NCBI GenBank assembly: GCA_017590115.1
Contig: JAGGNK010013558.1
Location: forward strand, 10,281,752 to 10,345,751
Direction of reading: 5' to 3'
From: Montifringilla adamsi
Taxonomy: Eukaryota > Chordata > Aves > Passeriformes > Passeridae
DNA length: 64,000 nt
The translations under genes were made by a program, and so were the position numbers. The notes under the pieces are model-generated. The model was not told the origin of the DNA, did no database searches, and saw nothing but the letters and a program-made list of their open reading frames with translations. Shown in pieces: positions 1 through 16,700 of the stretch; the stretch's first letter is position 1, and each line of letters starts with the position of its first letter.

Positions 1-313
1 AGCACTCAAAATGAAACAACTTCAGTGTGCCAGAATGTTAGTGTTTGATAAGACTGAGCAAGTATAACTTATCATAGGAGAATGGGCATAGGCTAAAAGT
101 ATCAGCTCAAGTTTCATTAAGCTTTAGCATGTTCAAAGAAGTGAGGCCAAAGCATTAGTCTTTTTCTTCAAATCTGGGACAGTAAACTTACATGTAAGGT
201 CAATTGCAGCTGAATTGTCCAACAAAATGCCTGGCTACTACTGTTTGCTTTAGTAATGACAATAATTGTTGGCTGAAACAGTCTTAGTACATTTCTATTT
301 CTTTCTCACTTAG
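1..313 (+). other. SQOR: SQOR intron (partial, left edge)
   Basis: This is intronic sequence upstream of the first SQOR exon visible in the window. It ends in a pyrimidine-rich acceptor with AG at 312-313. No exon or repeat was recognised in it. The earlier SQOR exons lie to the left of the window. Confidence 0.7.
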
Positions 314-1648
<1,335 letters not shown>

Positions 1649-2540
1649 CTGCTGGTTCTCAGCATTGGTTAAAACCTTCCAAAGAAGTGGACTGGTTTCA
1701 CACTGGATGAATACATATCTTCTCTCTTGGAATACCTAGCAGTTTGTTTTTCTTAATCAAGCTTTGGTCACTAATTCACTTCTCCTCCTGCTATGGATTA
1801 AAGCCTTCTTAGTGCTCTTTCCATGCTCTTTTATGTAAATTGAGGCCTTAAAGTACTTTTGTATTTACACAGCAATCTGACCTTGCCTTACCCTACAGAT
1901 TACTACAGGAATTGCTTGAACAATCAATACTTTGAAAGCTATTGTCTATGTAAATTTTTCTTCCTGAAACTAAATTTATTTGTTTGCATTCAAGATCAAT
2001 GCATGCACTGGATGTAACAGTGATTCAATGCTAGTAAAATGGCCTGAAAGTCTCCAGTTCTCTTATTTTTGAAGAACATCAATCCTAATTTCTAAGCATA
2101 CCTGCTGCCTAATTCTTAGAGGAATGCATGCAGAGTTTTGAAAGCAAAGAAGTCGAAGCAGTGCGTGTGGATATGGATACACACACTCTCCTAGGATAGT
2201 TGAGCCACTTCACATCAGTTCCACTATAATGTTTTAACCTGTGACACTAAGAACATCATGAAAAAAGTCATCTGAGAACATACTAGACTGAAGCACAATT
2301 TAGGATCACAGACAAGGGGAAGTGCTTTTTAATTATGGCCATATAGAACTTAAGTTTTCAAGGGAAAGGTTGAACAAAGTTGAATTTGGGAGTTGAGTCT
2401 TCACAGAAGCTGGAACTTTAGAGGCAGTCAGGTAGACAGCGTGGAGCAAACAGGAGTCGTCTTCACTCACAAGAATCAGCAGCAGCAGCAGCTTATTTCT
2501 AGACAGAAAGATAGATGTGAACATATTGTGAGTTACAGCT
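1649..2540. other. Convergent 3' UTRs of SQOR (+) and NMRK-like gene (-)
   Basis: Only 892 bases separate the SQOR stop codon from the stop codon of the NMRK-like gene read from the opposite strand, so both 3' UTRs must fit, touch or overlap here. On the + strand ATTAAA at 1797-1802 is a possible SQOR poly(A) signal. On the - strand TTTATT at 1975-1980 (AATAAA in transcript sense) and TTTAAT at 2328-2333 (ATTAAA) are possible signals for the NMRK-like gene. A short CAG run (five units) lies at 2477-2491. Confidence 0.5.
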
Positions 2541-5007
<2,467 letters not shown>

Positions 5008-5850
5008 GGCGCGTCCGGCGGCCGCCCGGCCCGACTCCTACTGCCTGTTTCTGAGGGGCGGGGGGGGACCCGGTGTCTCCGGTACCGGCCGTCTACGTGC
5101 CTGAGCCGGGACCCGGGCTGAGGGAAGGAAGGGGCCGGAGAAAGAGGAGAAGGTGGAGAGGGGAGAAGCCAAACGTCAACTGCTGGGCAGCGCCATGGTC
5201 GCTCAGAGCAGCAGCAGGGCCGGTCCGCGCCGCGCCGCGCGCTCCGCAAAGGGGGGCGGCTCCCGCGCGCGCGTGCCTTCCCCTCGCGCTCCGCCGCGCC
5301 CATTGGGCGGCAGCCTCCGCCGGGCAGCCAATAGGAAGCGGCGTAACGCGAACGGCTCGCGGCGATTGGCTGGGGCGCGCTCACTCACGCCCGGTCGTGT
5401 TACAGCGCGACCGCTTGGGGGCGCTCGACGGCTTCGGCGCCGGGGAAGGGCGGAGGAGGGAACGGTGGGGGCATGGCGCGCCCTGCTGGCTCTGGCGCGC
5501 AAAGCACACCCCTCCCGCGAGGGCGGAGCTGCGGCAGTGCCGGGCGCTCGGGCCTGCCGGAGGTTCGGCTGGGCCCCGCTCCGGACACCGGCCCGGTTCT
5601 GCAGTGAGGAGCTGCGCTGGGGCCGAGAGCGGCCGTGGCTCCCCGTGAGGCGCGCGAGGCTCCTGAGGGAGCGGCGGGGCGGGGAGGCCGCGAGCGTGGG
5701 GGGGTGCGCGGGGCGCCCCCTGGCGGTGTCCCCGGCGCGGCGCGGCAGCCCCGGAGCATCGCCGCGGTCAAGGTCACGGCGTGTCCTCGGGCCGCAGCGG
5801 CCTCGGGAGGAACACTGCCCGCCGATCCACACCGAGGGATGCTCTTCTGC

Positions 5851-8800
5851 AGCCCTCTGAATGAGGGCGATTCCTGCTTTTCCTGCTTCCCTCAGATGCT
5901 TTTCCTTGGCCGTCATGTTTGCTCCTCTGCTGTGCCTGAGGAGCTTTACGTTTTCTTGTTAAGGCTTTTCCCCCTTCTGTAAAGAAGGGAAATTTATCAT
6001 CATAGTTTTCTTTTTATAACATTAAATTTCATAATTTACAAGCCACTTGATCCATTCAACATGTTTACATTATTGGTGGTGGGTGTGTTGCCAACCATTT
6101 GTTTGCTTTTCATTATTTTTACTATTTTTTTCTGGTAAGATTGCAGGCAAACCTTAGGTGATTTCTTTTGCAGTTGTTTTAACTTTCAAGCAGAACACAT
6201 ACTTTGGTCTCTTGGCTTTTCTTCTTATTTGAAGGGGAATGGACACTTAGTTGAAAATAAATTTTTATTTTCAAGATTAAGGTAATTTAGCTCATTTTCA
6301 TTTTTAAACAGAGGGACTGCCTTTGTGGTTTGGGGGGTTTTATGTGTGAGGGGTTTTTTTGGTGGTTTGTTTTTTGGGTTTTTTTTGTTTTTTTTTTTTT
6401 TTGGTTGGTTGGTTTGGTTTTGAAGAGTTATTTTTTAAATATATGTCTACTTAGCTTTGGAAAGAAGGATGTCCTCAGAGAGTACACCCCAATTCCTTAG
6501 GTTAAAAATCCTACACACTTAGGTTATTGAAGGGCTCAGGTAAAACCTTTTTCTCAGCTTTCTGCGAAGCTGCAGGATGGTAGACCAGTATATACATTTA
6601 TGATATATAGTAGCATTATTATTATATAGTTTGAGGAATGCATCCCTATAATCTGTACGTACTGGTAAAATCAGGATGCTGCTTGCAAGCAGCTAAGCTC
6701 ACTCTACAGCAGATTTTAGCTGTTTTGGCCCCAGGGTTCTTCCAAAGTGTTAATAATTTTTTTGTACTCTTCACCTTTTTACCAAGCAAGATGCACTCTC
6801 TAAGTTCCATGCTCAAAACTTTTACAAGCTTTGCTGACTTTTGCCACACCGTGTCATTCAAATATGTCATTCAAACATACAAGTGTTTGAAGATTTTAAC
6901 ATGATCTTGATGACAGATGAGCAAAGGAGGGATAATGAACAAATTAGAAGCATGGTGGTTTTAGAAGGCATTTAGGCTGAAATACACAGCTCCTTGCATG
7001 AGCTCGGTATTGACAGAGCTGGAATGAAAATGACAGCAAGGGGGCCCAGCAGTAATCCCAGTTTAACGCTGAGCTGGGGCAGGGGGATGGCAGCCTGTGG
7101 CAATATTCACTAACTGTACCCTCGTTGTCCTGCACTAGCAGCTCGAGGCAAGGATTTTGCATGATCTGACCTTGAGTCTAAAGGCCAGTTGGGAAGAATA
7201 ATTATGTTTAGTGATATTATTTATCAATATTACCATGTGTCTATGCAAACATTCAGGTTTTTGGTTTGATTCAGGCCAACATTTTCTATTTATATTTTGT
7301 AAGTAAAATACAAGAAGTCTTTGAATACTTTTTAATACATATCAGTGGTAGGAGAAATTGATTGTTACACTCAGGGAAGTTTATCTCGGCATTCCCAAGG
7401 CTCTGGGGTGCTTTAAGGCCCCGGGCTCCAGCAGGGCTGTGCATCCTGCCAGCACATCCAGCGTCCGTGTCTGCGCGTGCTAGCCATTCCCAGGCCCTTT
7501 GTCTCCTCGCCTGGATGATACTGCTGCCATGGTGAAAAACAGAGAGAAAGAACAACAGAATATTGTCCCGTTCTGGTCTGTGTGCCAACTGTGACAAAAT
7601 GTTGTTTTCTCCTTGCTTCGGGGATTCTTGTTGGCTTTTATTTGTCCTGGGTGAGCCTGAAAACATTAAGATGTTTTTAAAATTCTTCTAGTTAGTGTGG
7701 AAACCTTGAGTCTCTGGGAGCAAGGTGGTGTCCCATGCCCTGGCACAAACATTCCTGGCCTGGGGGATGATTCTCTGAGTCACGCAGAGGAAAAGAAGCG
7801 TTCTGATGTAAAAGACAACAGGAAGGCGTTCGGCACGCTGTGTGCCAGCAGGACACCTGCAGAGCTGCCGCAGGGGTGGAAGTGAGCCACAGGCTGCACG
7901 GGGGGTGCTGAGAAAGCTGCACGGCTGCACAAATCTGACGCCAAAGCAGGGCTCTATTCTGGGTCTCTGCGTTTCTGACACCTGTGGGGACGCGTGAAGC
8001 GCACAGGAGCCTTGTGCAGCACCGCAGCGGAGCGGAGCCGCCGCAGGGCACGGGAGCGCGGCGCAGCGTTCTTGCTTAGCCAACAGGACTAATTATAACC
8101 CAGCAATATGAACTGCAAATGTGCTGAAGCTGCCAAGACGGGAGCTGGGTGTGTGCCAGCGCTTGAATGAGGACGCACCATCCTGTCAGGACTCTCCGGG
8201 AGCAGCAGGCAGCAGCGAGGTTCGCACGGAGCCCCGCGCAGGGAGATGGGCACGCGGGGTGCGGCAGGAGCACGGTAGGAGTTGAGCGGATGCTTTGGGA
8301 TGGCCACGGCGTCCTGTCAGTCTGCTTTGCCCATAGGTGATCTGTGCCGTGACACACTTGAGAAAACCTTAGCTTCGATGTGGTCACATTAACGTGCAAC
8401 AGACCCCAAAAACCCACGATTAATGTGAAGTGCTGGCAAAGCTTTGACTTGCGCTTGTCTTTATGGTTGTGTGGACCACTGCCCCTCCCGGTGGTGATAA
8501 ATGCCATTGTGAGGGCATGAGGTGAAAAATGATAATTGAGGCAGATAACGAATTGTATTCAAACCACCTAGGACAAACTGGAATAATATAAGACATTCTG
8601 CAGAAATGTATCATATAGACTACTTAAAACAAAGGGGCAGACATAGCCTACTTTGAAAGATAAATCGCAGCAATTTAAGAAATCTGCTTGAAGTGAGACA
8701 TGATGAAATGTTACAAAACCACAAAAGTGAAAGAAATAGATGTGGTAATTACATAATTGTGGGACTACATAAAAAATGTCTATGAAGGAGGAAATGCCTA

Positions 8801-9700
8801 TGAAGCTTATGCTGGTTTGTTGTGAAAGCTTTAGTGGGGGTTCAGAAAGATTGAATTGATGAAACTATATTGTTAACTTCTGTTAAGCTGTAAGCTTCAA
8901 AAAAAAAAAAAAACCAAAAAACTTTCTTTAAATGAACATGTTGTGATAATGTTTTAATGATCTGGGGTATGAAAAATTTGATAGCAAAGGCTACTCTATA
9001 ACCCAAGCTTTGCTTTGAGCAAAGATACATTTAAAAAAAAAAGTCAGCAACTACTAAAAGTTGGGCTGTCTCCTGGCTTCACAGTACTTAGAGTCAGTGA
9101 GTTTGCTGGTTGTGTCTCCAGTTCAGGACTTCTATGTTAATATTTTTATACATTCTGGGAAGCTCTAGGCTCTGATGACTGCTTTTCTTGCTCGTATGCA
9201 AGTCTCTTCTTTTCTCTTTTAAGGGCTATTTGGAGTTGTGGAAGGCTCTTTGCTTTGAGCTTTTCCCTATCTAAGTAGAGTAACCATATCAAATGTAAAG
9301 CCTCAGTTTGTAAATGTTAGCAGGTCAATCTGTTCACAGCTGGTTTCTTACAAAACAGTAAAGTTTCATAACTTAAATTACTTATAAAAATAATTAATAA
9401 GTATTGGTTAGCTTTGTGTACAACCAGATCACAGACTGTTAAACAAGACTTGACTTAATTCCAGCATTGATTTTATAATATTTCCATAAAGAACTTCCAA
9501 TACTCTCTGTAAATATGCAGAGTTCTTAACCCTGATTTCTGACGTGAACATAGTAATTTTAAATTGATGCTCCTCTCCTCTACAGGTATCTTTAAGAATG
9601 TAACAGTCTTGGTTTAGTCTTCGGAACTGCCTATTGCTCAATAACTGTTACAAAACTTTGATATATTTGAATATAAATTTAAATATTAATCTCTTTGCAG
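5851..9700 (+). other. Probable 5' intron of the CDC42SE-like gene
   Basis: No coding exon was recognised here. The stretch holds T/G-rich low-complexity DNA (about 6340-6420), a moderately GC-rich segment (about 7400-8330) with only shadow open frames, and short A runs near 8898. The end has a good acceptor (CTCTTTGCAG, AG at 9699-9700) ahead of the first coding exon. Calling it an intron rests on the inferred noncoding exon in the CpG island. Confidence 0.4.
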
Positions 9701-9854
9701 GTATACTTATCAGATGCTTTCTGTGATCTCTACCAGTGAATCTGCACAAGCATTTCCTTTCTAAGCTCACTCTAGGAACTGCACTTGTCCTTGTACTGCT
9801 CGAACTTCCAGAGAATTACACTTAACAAGACCGTTTTACCTACTGAGAAATATA
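9701..9854 (+). other. 5' UTR part of the first coding exon of the CDC42SE-like gene
   Basis: The sequence between the acceptor AG at 9699-9700 and the ATG at 9855 has no in-frame coding continuation that resembles the family. It is best read as the spliced 5' UTR that precedes the start codon in the same exon. The ATG choice is fixed by the match of MTEF to the MSEF start of the family. Confidence 0.5.
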
Positions 9855-11046
9855 ATGACTGAGTTCCTGGTTTGTTTTAATTGGTGCAATGGTGAACAGC
9901 CCCCACCGGTAGGTAGATGCACAACTGCCACCTTTTATTGGATTTGAAATTTTGTTTTCCAGTTACGTGGGAAACACTTTCATTACTGTTGTTTTGATTA
10001 GTTTGGGCAAAGTAATGCAAAAGCCAAAACCAGTCCTGTTAAGCTATGTTTGAACTGTGTGTTCTTTGCCAAAAACTTAGACAGTGTGACTGTTTGCAGT
10101 CCTCAGGCCCTGACTTTCCAGCAGTAAAGAAAGCTTTTGCTAGAATTCAATTACCAGGAATAAAAGTGACTTTCATAGTGTCCTACTGTGAACAGTCTGA
10201 AACTTCAGCCTGCTTGCCATGAGGTGTCATTAGGGGTCAGTCCTGGCTATCTATTTGTATCTTGGCTACTTGTTTCTGGCTGAAAGCTGCTGGTGACTTC
10301 TGAATAGAGAGCTAAGATATCTTATTTTCTCACAGAAGAGGCGCCGGAGACTGGACCGGAATATGATAGGAGAGCCAATGAACTTTGTGCACACCGCGCA
10401 CGTCGGGGCCCGGGACATGAGTAGTGACTATTCCTCAGTAAGTGTGCACCCCTGGGAGAAGCACACACCTCCCCACAGTAAACTGTAGAGCAGGTAGCTA
10501 ATTAAATACTAGGTAATTGTAAAAAAGAGAAAAACCTTGAGGGGTTTTTTATCAATAGAGTAGCGTCAGAACAGAACTGTCTTTTGGTTGGTAAACATGA
10601 GATACTGTGGGAGATACACTGAGAAGGAAATGCTCTTTTCCTCAGTTTACTCACTATGAGAACCTTTTGGGTGCAGATTCTATGGATGCACTTGATACTA
10701 GAAGCAAATCACTTTGAAGTCAAAGCTGTGGAGGGTGAGGGATGTAAGACTAAGTGGATTTTGTATAGAAAAATGCATCTCAAACACTGATTTAAAATAG
10801 TATTTAACATTCCTGGATTTAGTTATTATTTCTCCCTGCTCTTGGGACTCAGCATATGAGTTGGGACTCAAACCTGGCCCACCTGCCCTTTCAAACTGAT
10901 GCCCTTAATAATTGCTCTGGCAACCAAAATTTAGAAGATGTGTCTTCTAATAAGCTTTTTTTTCCCCCTAGGCTGTGTCAATTCAGGACCACATGAAGTC
11001 TAAAGGTGGCTACACAAATGGCACTTCTGCAACTGTTGAAATATAG
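9855..11046 (+). CDS. CDC42 small effector-like protein, 76 residues (complete, three coding exons)
   Basis: CDC42 small effectors bind GTP-loaded CDC42 through a CRIB motif and influence actin organisation. They are held at the plasma membrane by N-terminal palmitoylated cysteines. Exons: 9855-9908, 10336-10437 and 10972-11046 (TAG), all phase 0 with GT-AG borders. This is the same exon layout that I recall for CDC42SE2. The protein starts [18 protein letters not shown], continues with the basic stretch [10 protein letters not shown] and the CRIB core [14 protein letters not shown] (residues 29-42), and ends [20 protein letters not shown] plus EI. It shares MNFVH with CDC42SE1, and TAHVG, SIQ and KSKGGY with CDC42SE2, but lacks the last ten or so residues of CDC42SE2. 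Of the adjacent cysteine pair of the family (positions 10-11), the first is Trp here, while Cys7 and Cys11 remain. The gene looks intact. It may be a third paralog and no symbol is given. Confidence 0.88.
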
Positions 11047-13735
11047 GAAACTGAGAGAAGGCTGAAATCTGCTCTGTCTTATGAGGAACCCCTGGACTGT
11101 GCTTTCATATTCTCTAAAACCTTGTTATCATGGAGTAGGGAGAGTAACTGAATTAAAAATAGGTCAGTATGAGCTTTGGTGTTCTTCGCACAATATCACC
11201 TGAAGGAATTATTGTAAATAATCCTGAAAATGGTCTGTCATGGTAGTGTTGTAGAAACAACTGTAATTTGTCACTGTGGATGACTTCCTAGCTCTGTCCC
11301 AAAAGCTTCTCAAAGCTGTCATATAGTATGGGATTGGAGGTCAGTATGAATTGTCTGGGATTTTGGCATCTGTCTTTTTCTCCTCTCAGGAAATGCAGAG
11401 GATTTTTAATTGGAAGGTATCGCATGATTTCCCTTCTTACATGGGCTAAACTGAGTTGCTAAGTACGACCTTGTAGCTGCCAGATAACTTTGGATCTGTT
11501 TTTTAGATGCTTTACAACCTATTGCATAAATCTTTGGTATTTTTTAATGCCTTTTGATAGTGAATGAACTCTAATGTAGGATAGTTAGCTGAGTCTGCAA
11601 AACACAGTGAAACTTCTGCCTTGCTGAGATAACACTTTTGTGTCTAAAAATGGAGCTTTTGCAAACATGAGACTTAGAGCAAGAGATGTGTCCCTCAGTG
11701 ACAGGGCTGCCTCCCATCCATGCCCACACATTGCTGTGACTGGCAGCTATTGCTGCAACACAGCTAATTGCACCTACCAGTTAACTTCCAGTGGTGCTAC
11801 AATATGCTCACACCTGTGTGTTAGTTTTGCTTGACCACCATTGAATTTTAAACTAAACATGTTTAAGATCCCTCTCTTTGTTACCTCTCTGTAACAGTAA
11901 CCACACAGGACTTCAAGGGATATCTTGCTTGTCTTTCTGGCTCCTTAATTTCAAGACTGTCTGTTTTATATGAAATTAATATTTTCTTGCATGTGGTGTA
12001 AGTGTTACGGCCATGCGAAGGACACACATTTAAAGAAAATTGTGAAAAGTTGCAGGAGGGTATTGAATGGAAACAGCATTTTGCAGAGTTCCAGCACTTC
12101 ATAAATATTTAAATAAATATCCATAAATATTTAGACATTCTCAAACTAGAGTTTATTACTTAGTTCTTATTCATCTTTCTATTAAGTGACATGACAAAAC
12201 TGCTGAAGCTGAACTCTGTTTTTCTCTTACCCAATCACTGACAATTGTTCCCCAGCTCAAAATTCTGTATGACTACCATTGTAGAAACAGGAAATCTGCT
12301 TGCTCTCATGGGATTAACTAATTATAAGTGTTTAAATTGCTGCCATATCAGCACAAGTTATGCTGGAAGTCAGCAAACTCTGCCCTTGCTCTCGGCAGAA
12401 GATCAGTTAGGAACTTTTTTCCATTTAAAAAATTTATAGCTGGCAAATCTTTTAACTTGTATGATTCTGTTTGTAGTTGTGATACTTCTTAAATCTAGGC
12501 TGCTGGCTTTGCTGGATTGTTAGGCTGCCTTTTCTGGGTATACTAGGGAAGTTAAAACATGAATGGTAGCTCTGTTTTTCTGTATATGTTCAAAAAAACA
12601 GCTTTTCCCCTCCCCCATATTTTATCTTTTAGGTCCAAAAAGGAAGAGGGAGTATTGCTTTCTGTAACAGTCAACAGCTGATCATAACATTCTGTAACCA
12701 CATAAGAGAAATCTAATATCCATGTCTTGCTAGATCCTTACTCTTGAATTAGAATGCACACCAAATTTTAATATATTTTAAAATTAGCATAGTTAACTGT
12801 ACATTTAGCTTTTTCAAGTCTTTTACATTTCTGTCTTCTAACTTGAGATATACTCTAACAGCCTAGTTAAGATACAGAGTTTAAAGAAGCTAATTCCTGT
12901 ATAGTGTTGAGGATGCAGAAAGTGGCCAAGTTGTTTGAAAGAATAGATTCTAATTCATCTGCTATTATACAGAGTTAATGCGTTCAGTCATCTATACCTG
13001 GCCAGAAAAAGTGCTGATAGGGCAGTTGTCATGAAGAAAATGGGCTGTGTTTTGTTAACATTGTAAGAAAACACACTGAACAGGAGTTAAGGTTTCTTGA
13101 AGAGCCATTCCGTAGATTTAAAATTAGTGGCATAACTAGAAATAAAGGAGTAGGTGAATATTTCAGTTCTTCTCTCTAAAAATAAATGAACAGAAAATTT
13201 GTTATTAAACACTTATTTAGAGATAAATCCTAGTTTTGATCATGTGAACCAAGTAGCAATATCTGGTGTGAAAGTAATCTATTTTCATCAGACTATATAG
13301 TATTATATAGGACCATAAAAAAGTGCAACATCATTAAAAAGAAATGTTTTGCTATTACATTAAGAGTGTCATTATTTTAAAAGATCTAACAAACATAACA
13401 CATGTCTTAGGGCTTAGGTAATTTTTGTTCTATATTTAGAAACCTTATGTACCTGTAATCTGTCATGTAACTCAGTATAAGCCTATCTTAGTTATAATAA
13501 ATACGTTGAACTGGGCACTTGCACTCTTTTCATATTGTGGAAAATGTTGATACTTTCTCTGCACTGAAAACCTGTTGGTTAAGTGGATGGATCAGCATGG
13601 CTTGAATTTTATTGCACAGAATGAAATTTCTCCACTAGAGAGCACAATTTTACATCAAGTCTTCTCTGTTCTATGCAAGCTCTTACTCCATTGTGGGGGT
13701 TTGGTGGATTTTTGAGCTTGACTGAAATAAAGTAC
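11047..13735 (+). other. Long 3' UTR of the CDC42SE-like gene with candidate poly(A) signals
   Basis: This AT-rich sequence follows the stop codon and has no coding exon that I recognise. Poly(A) signals AATAAA occur at 13496-13501, followed by GT-rich sequence, and at 13726-13731, giving a 3' UTR of about 2.45 or 2.7 kb. Long 3' UTRs are usual for CDC42SE genes. The exact end is inferred. Confidence 0.45.
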
Positions 13736-16700
13736 AGAAATAATACCAGTTGATCAAACTTTTAAATCTACATTGTAGGCTGTGAAGACCTTACATCAAG
13801 ACAATCAAGAAACATTGCAGCTCTGACATGATGCCATTTTATGGTTTCTTTTTTTAGTCAGAAATAAAATAACTTGCAAGCAGAGCAGGATCAACTGGTT
13901 TTTATGTAGTCTGGCAGAGTCTTAGCACTGTTGGCTTCCTTGGGAAAAAGAATTTGGGATGGCGAGGTATTTTCAATTCTTGCTGTCTTATCCCTTGGTG
14001 TTCCTGCTAGGCTTTACTGACTGTTCCACAATACTGCATACACCTGTGGTCAATGTATAGAAAAGGTATTTGTCTTTTTCACAGCCTAATATGTCTTTTT
14101 TATCTCCTGCAGAGCAGCTTTATACAATTACAGGTGTCAATGCTGTGCTCCAAGTTGCCTGTGATAAGGTAACTTGCAACCCACACAGGTGGTACTATTC
14201 CTTTGTATGCTCTTGCCATATTGGACTACCAGGTGCTGTTGTAGCTTCCACTCTGTATAGACAAAAAATGTTGAGAGATTAATAAATACCTTTAATCTTA
14301 CTATGCCAGTAAGAATAATCATAATTTAACAGTGTTAAAATCCATGTTCATGAAGTTCATTATATGTTACTAAATACGGTATCAATGGAAAAAGTAACTC
14401 CAATCTGTCAGTGAAAGATGATTCAATGGCTGCTCCTGACCATGTTTGGATTTACTTTGCTGTCAGCACTGTGACACTGCCTTGAAAAGCCAACAGTTGA
14501 AGATAAGAACAATCTTGTCTGCCTTTCATAATTGCTGTGGAACTACAGGAAGAAAACAGTGCTGTTTTACAGTGGTGCTAAGATATTCTCTGATGAGTGG
14601 GTTCCTGTAAGGCTTCCAGATACTTTGTGGTTAATGCCTGAAATTCAAAATTTTAGCTGCTTACCTATAAAGGTGGAGTCCTGAGTGCCTAAAGAGATGC
14701 TGTAAGTGCTTGGTGCCTGGACTTCTACAGATAAACGGTCCTTCCTTCATACACAGAGATTTGTGTGACACAAAAGGCTCAAGGTACTTAGACCAGTAAT
14801 TTTCCTGTTAATATTTATGTGATTACACTGCATATGTAAAAGGTTTCTCATCCTGTACAGAACAGATCCTCTCTAACAACTGGTCTGTTGGACAGTTGTT
14901 TCCTCAACAGAGCATTAAGCTGTGCAATTAAACCTTTCATCACACACAGCTCTAAGCCAGTTTTTCTTTGCTATGTGAAAGCATAAAGTCCCACTGTTAT
15001 TGCTTAACTCTTCCTACTGCAGGGAAGGTGTTGAAAAGCTAACAGGCTGATCAGGAACTACAGAAAAAATGAAATATGGAAGCGAGGGAGATTTAGCCAC
15101 AGAGAGGCAATGTGGTGCACATTAATGAGGAAGGAGCAGAACACGCTCATGTTGATGTTTCTTATCTGCAATGCACAAGACAGCTTTGATATCAGTTGGA
15201 AAATACCCATAATATGTGCATAATTGGTATATGGAGGAAATTAGGCACTTAAATGTATGACTAAGCTGGGACTTTGAGACACAGATTGCCAATATAACTT
15301 TAATGAATGGTAGTATCCTCTTCCTGCAATGGCTTACAAAGCTGTTTTCAGAAAGAACAGAGCCACCCACAAAGGTAGCTCTGGTTTCAGCAGTTGCAGA
15401 CTGATGCCATGTTCATGTTTGAAAGACAAGAGAACTTTTTATCTTTTTTTTTCCTGCTATATATGAGGTTGCAGATGTTCTAAATGCCAAGGCTTGCTGC
15501 ACCCACAGGAACACTAGCCAAATAAAAACTAATTAATAAAAAATAGCAGTAGTAAAAGGGTATCTGCCTTTGGTCCACTGCAGTGCCAAAACTTCAGGGA
15601 AATTAACTAGATCCAGGTGATATTCAGATTCCAGGTTTTGGGAGGATATGGACCTTGGAGTGAAAGGTCATGAAGAATTCCTTGTGCCTGAGGGAGTTTG
15701 GGTGACAGTTTGTTGGACTTTGCAGACTGAGATGCCAGAAGGTCACCATGGCTATAGCAGATTTCCTGCTGTTTTGTAGAGAATGGAAAGATGAAACAAA
15801 CTTTCTACTTTGAGTAGACAGGGATATTACTGGTATGTGCTCTTGTGCCAAAAAAGCTCTCAGCTTGAGGTGCTTGATACTGAACCACAGCTACTGTCTT
15901 CACCTGGGAGCTCAGAGATGGACAAGCTCCTAACTAAAAGCTGTGCCCTTTCAGGAGGATGAGGCACAGGGCACCCATGGCACGGTCAGCTTTGGCCTCT
16001 GCACTGCCTAAACCCAGCTCATCAAGCATTGCAGAATGGCTACTGAACACCTTGTGGCTGTCACTTGTTCCATGCATCCTGTTTATGTGCATCCCATTAG
16101 CATGACCAATATCCTAAACTGATGCCCAAAACCATAGTTCAAATGGAAGCTCTCTTAACCTAGTTTTAATGTAAGAGAGTAGTAATGGCTGGACAAGAAC
16201 CACAGCTTTGAGGTGTCTGTTGAGACCTCTGCAATTAATTACTTATGAAATCAAGGCCACAAAACTGTGTTGAAACTACTTTATTCAGCGAACCTTTTAA
16301 ATTTTTTGTTATTAAAACAATGTAAATGGGAAGAATATTCTAACAAATGTTAAGTTCCCTCTAATATTTGCATATGAATCCAAACTGAACAAAACCAAGG
16401 TTATTATTACTAAGGGCCCATCCTAATTCAGAGGCAAAAAAATGTTGAATCATGTCTTTTACTGTTTTAATATATTTGTTTTAATATATATGTATATATT
16501 TAGACCATCTTAAGTAATGTGTAAAGAAATAAGCCATTCTTTTAAACTGAGATTAGTATGATTGCTCTGGCTTACTGAAAATTTTAAAAATGGACTTAAA
16601 ATCTGCATTTAAATCACTGGAAGAGATTTGAATGTGCTTTTAAAGCTGACATTGGCCTGTACAAGTGGATGACTAATTAATTTCATATTTCTTCATCAAA

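Noticed and set aside
2477..2491. CAG run as a coding repeat
   Set aside because: Only five units, located 3' of the NMRK-like stop codon. Not unusual.
14070..14282. 70-codon open frame as a possible exon
   Set aside because: No similarity recognised, no convincing splice pair and no neighbouring exon in phase.
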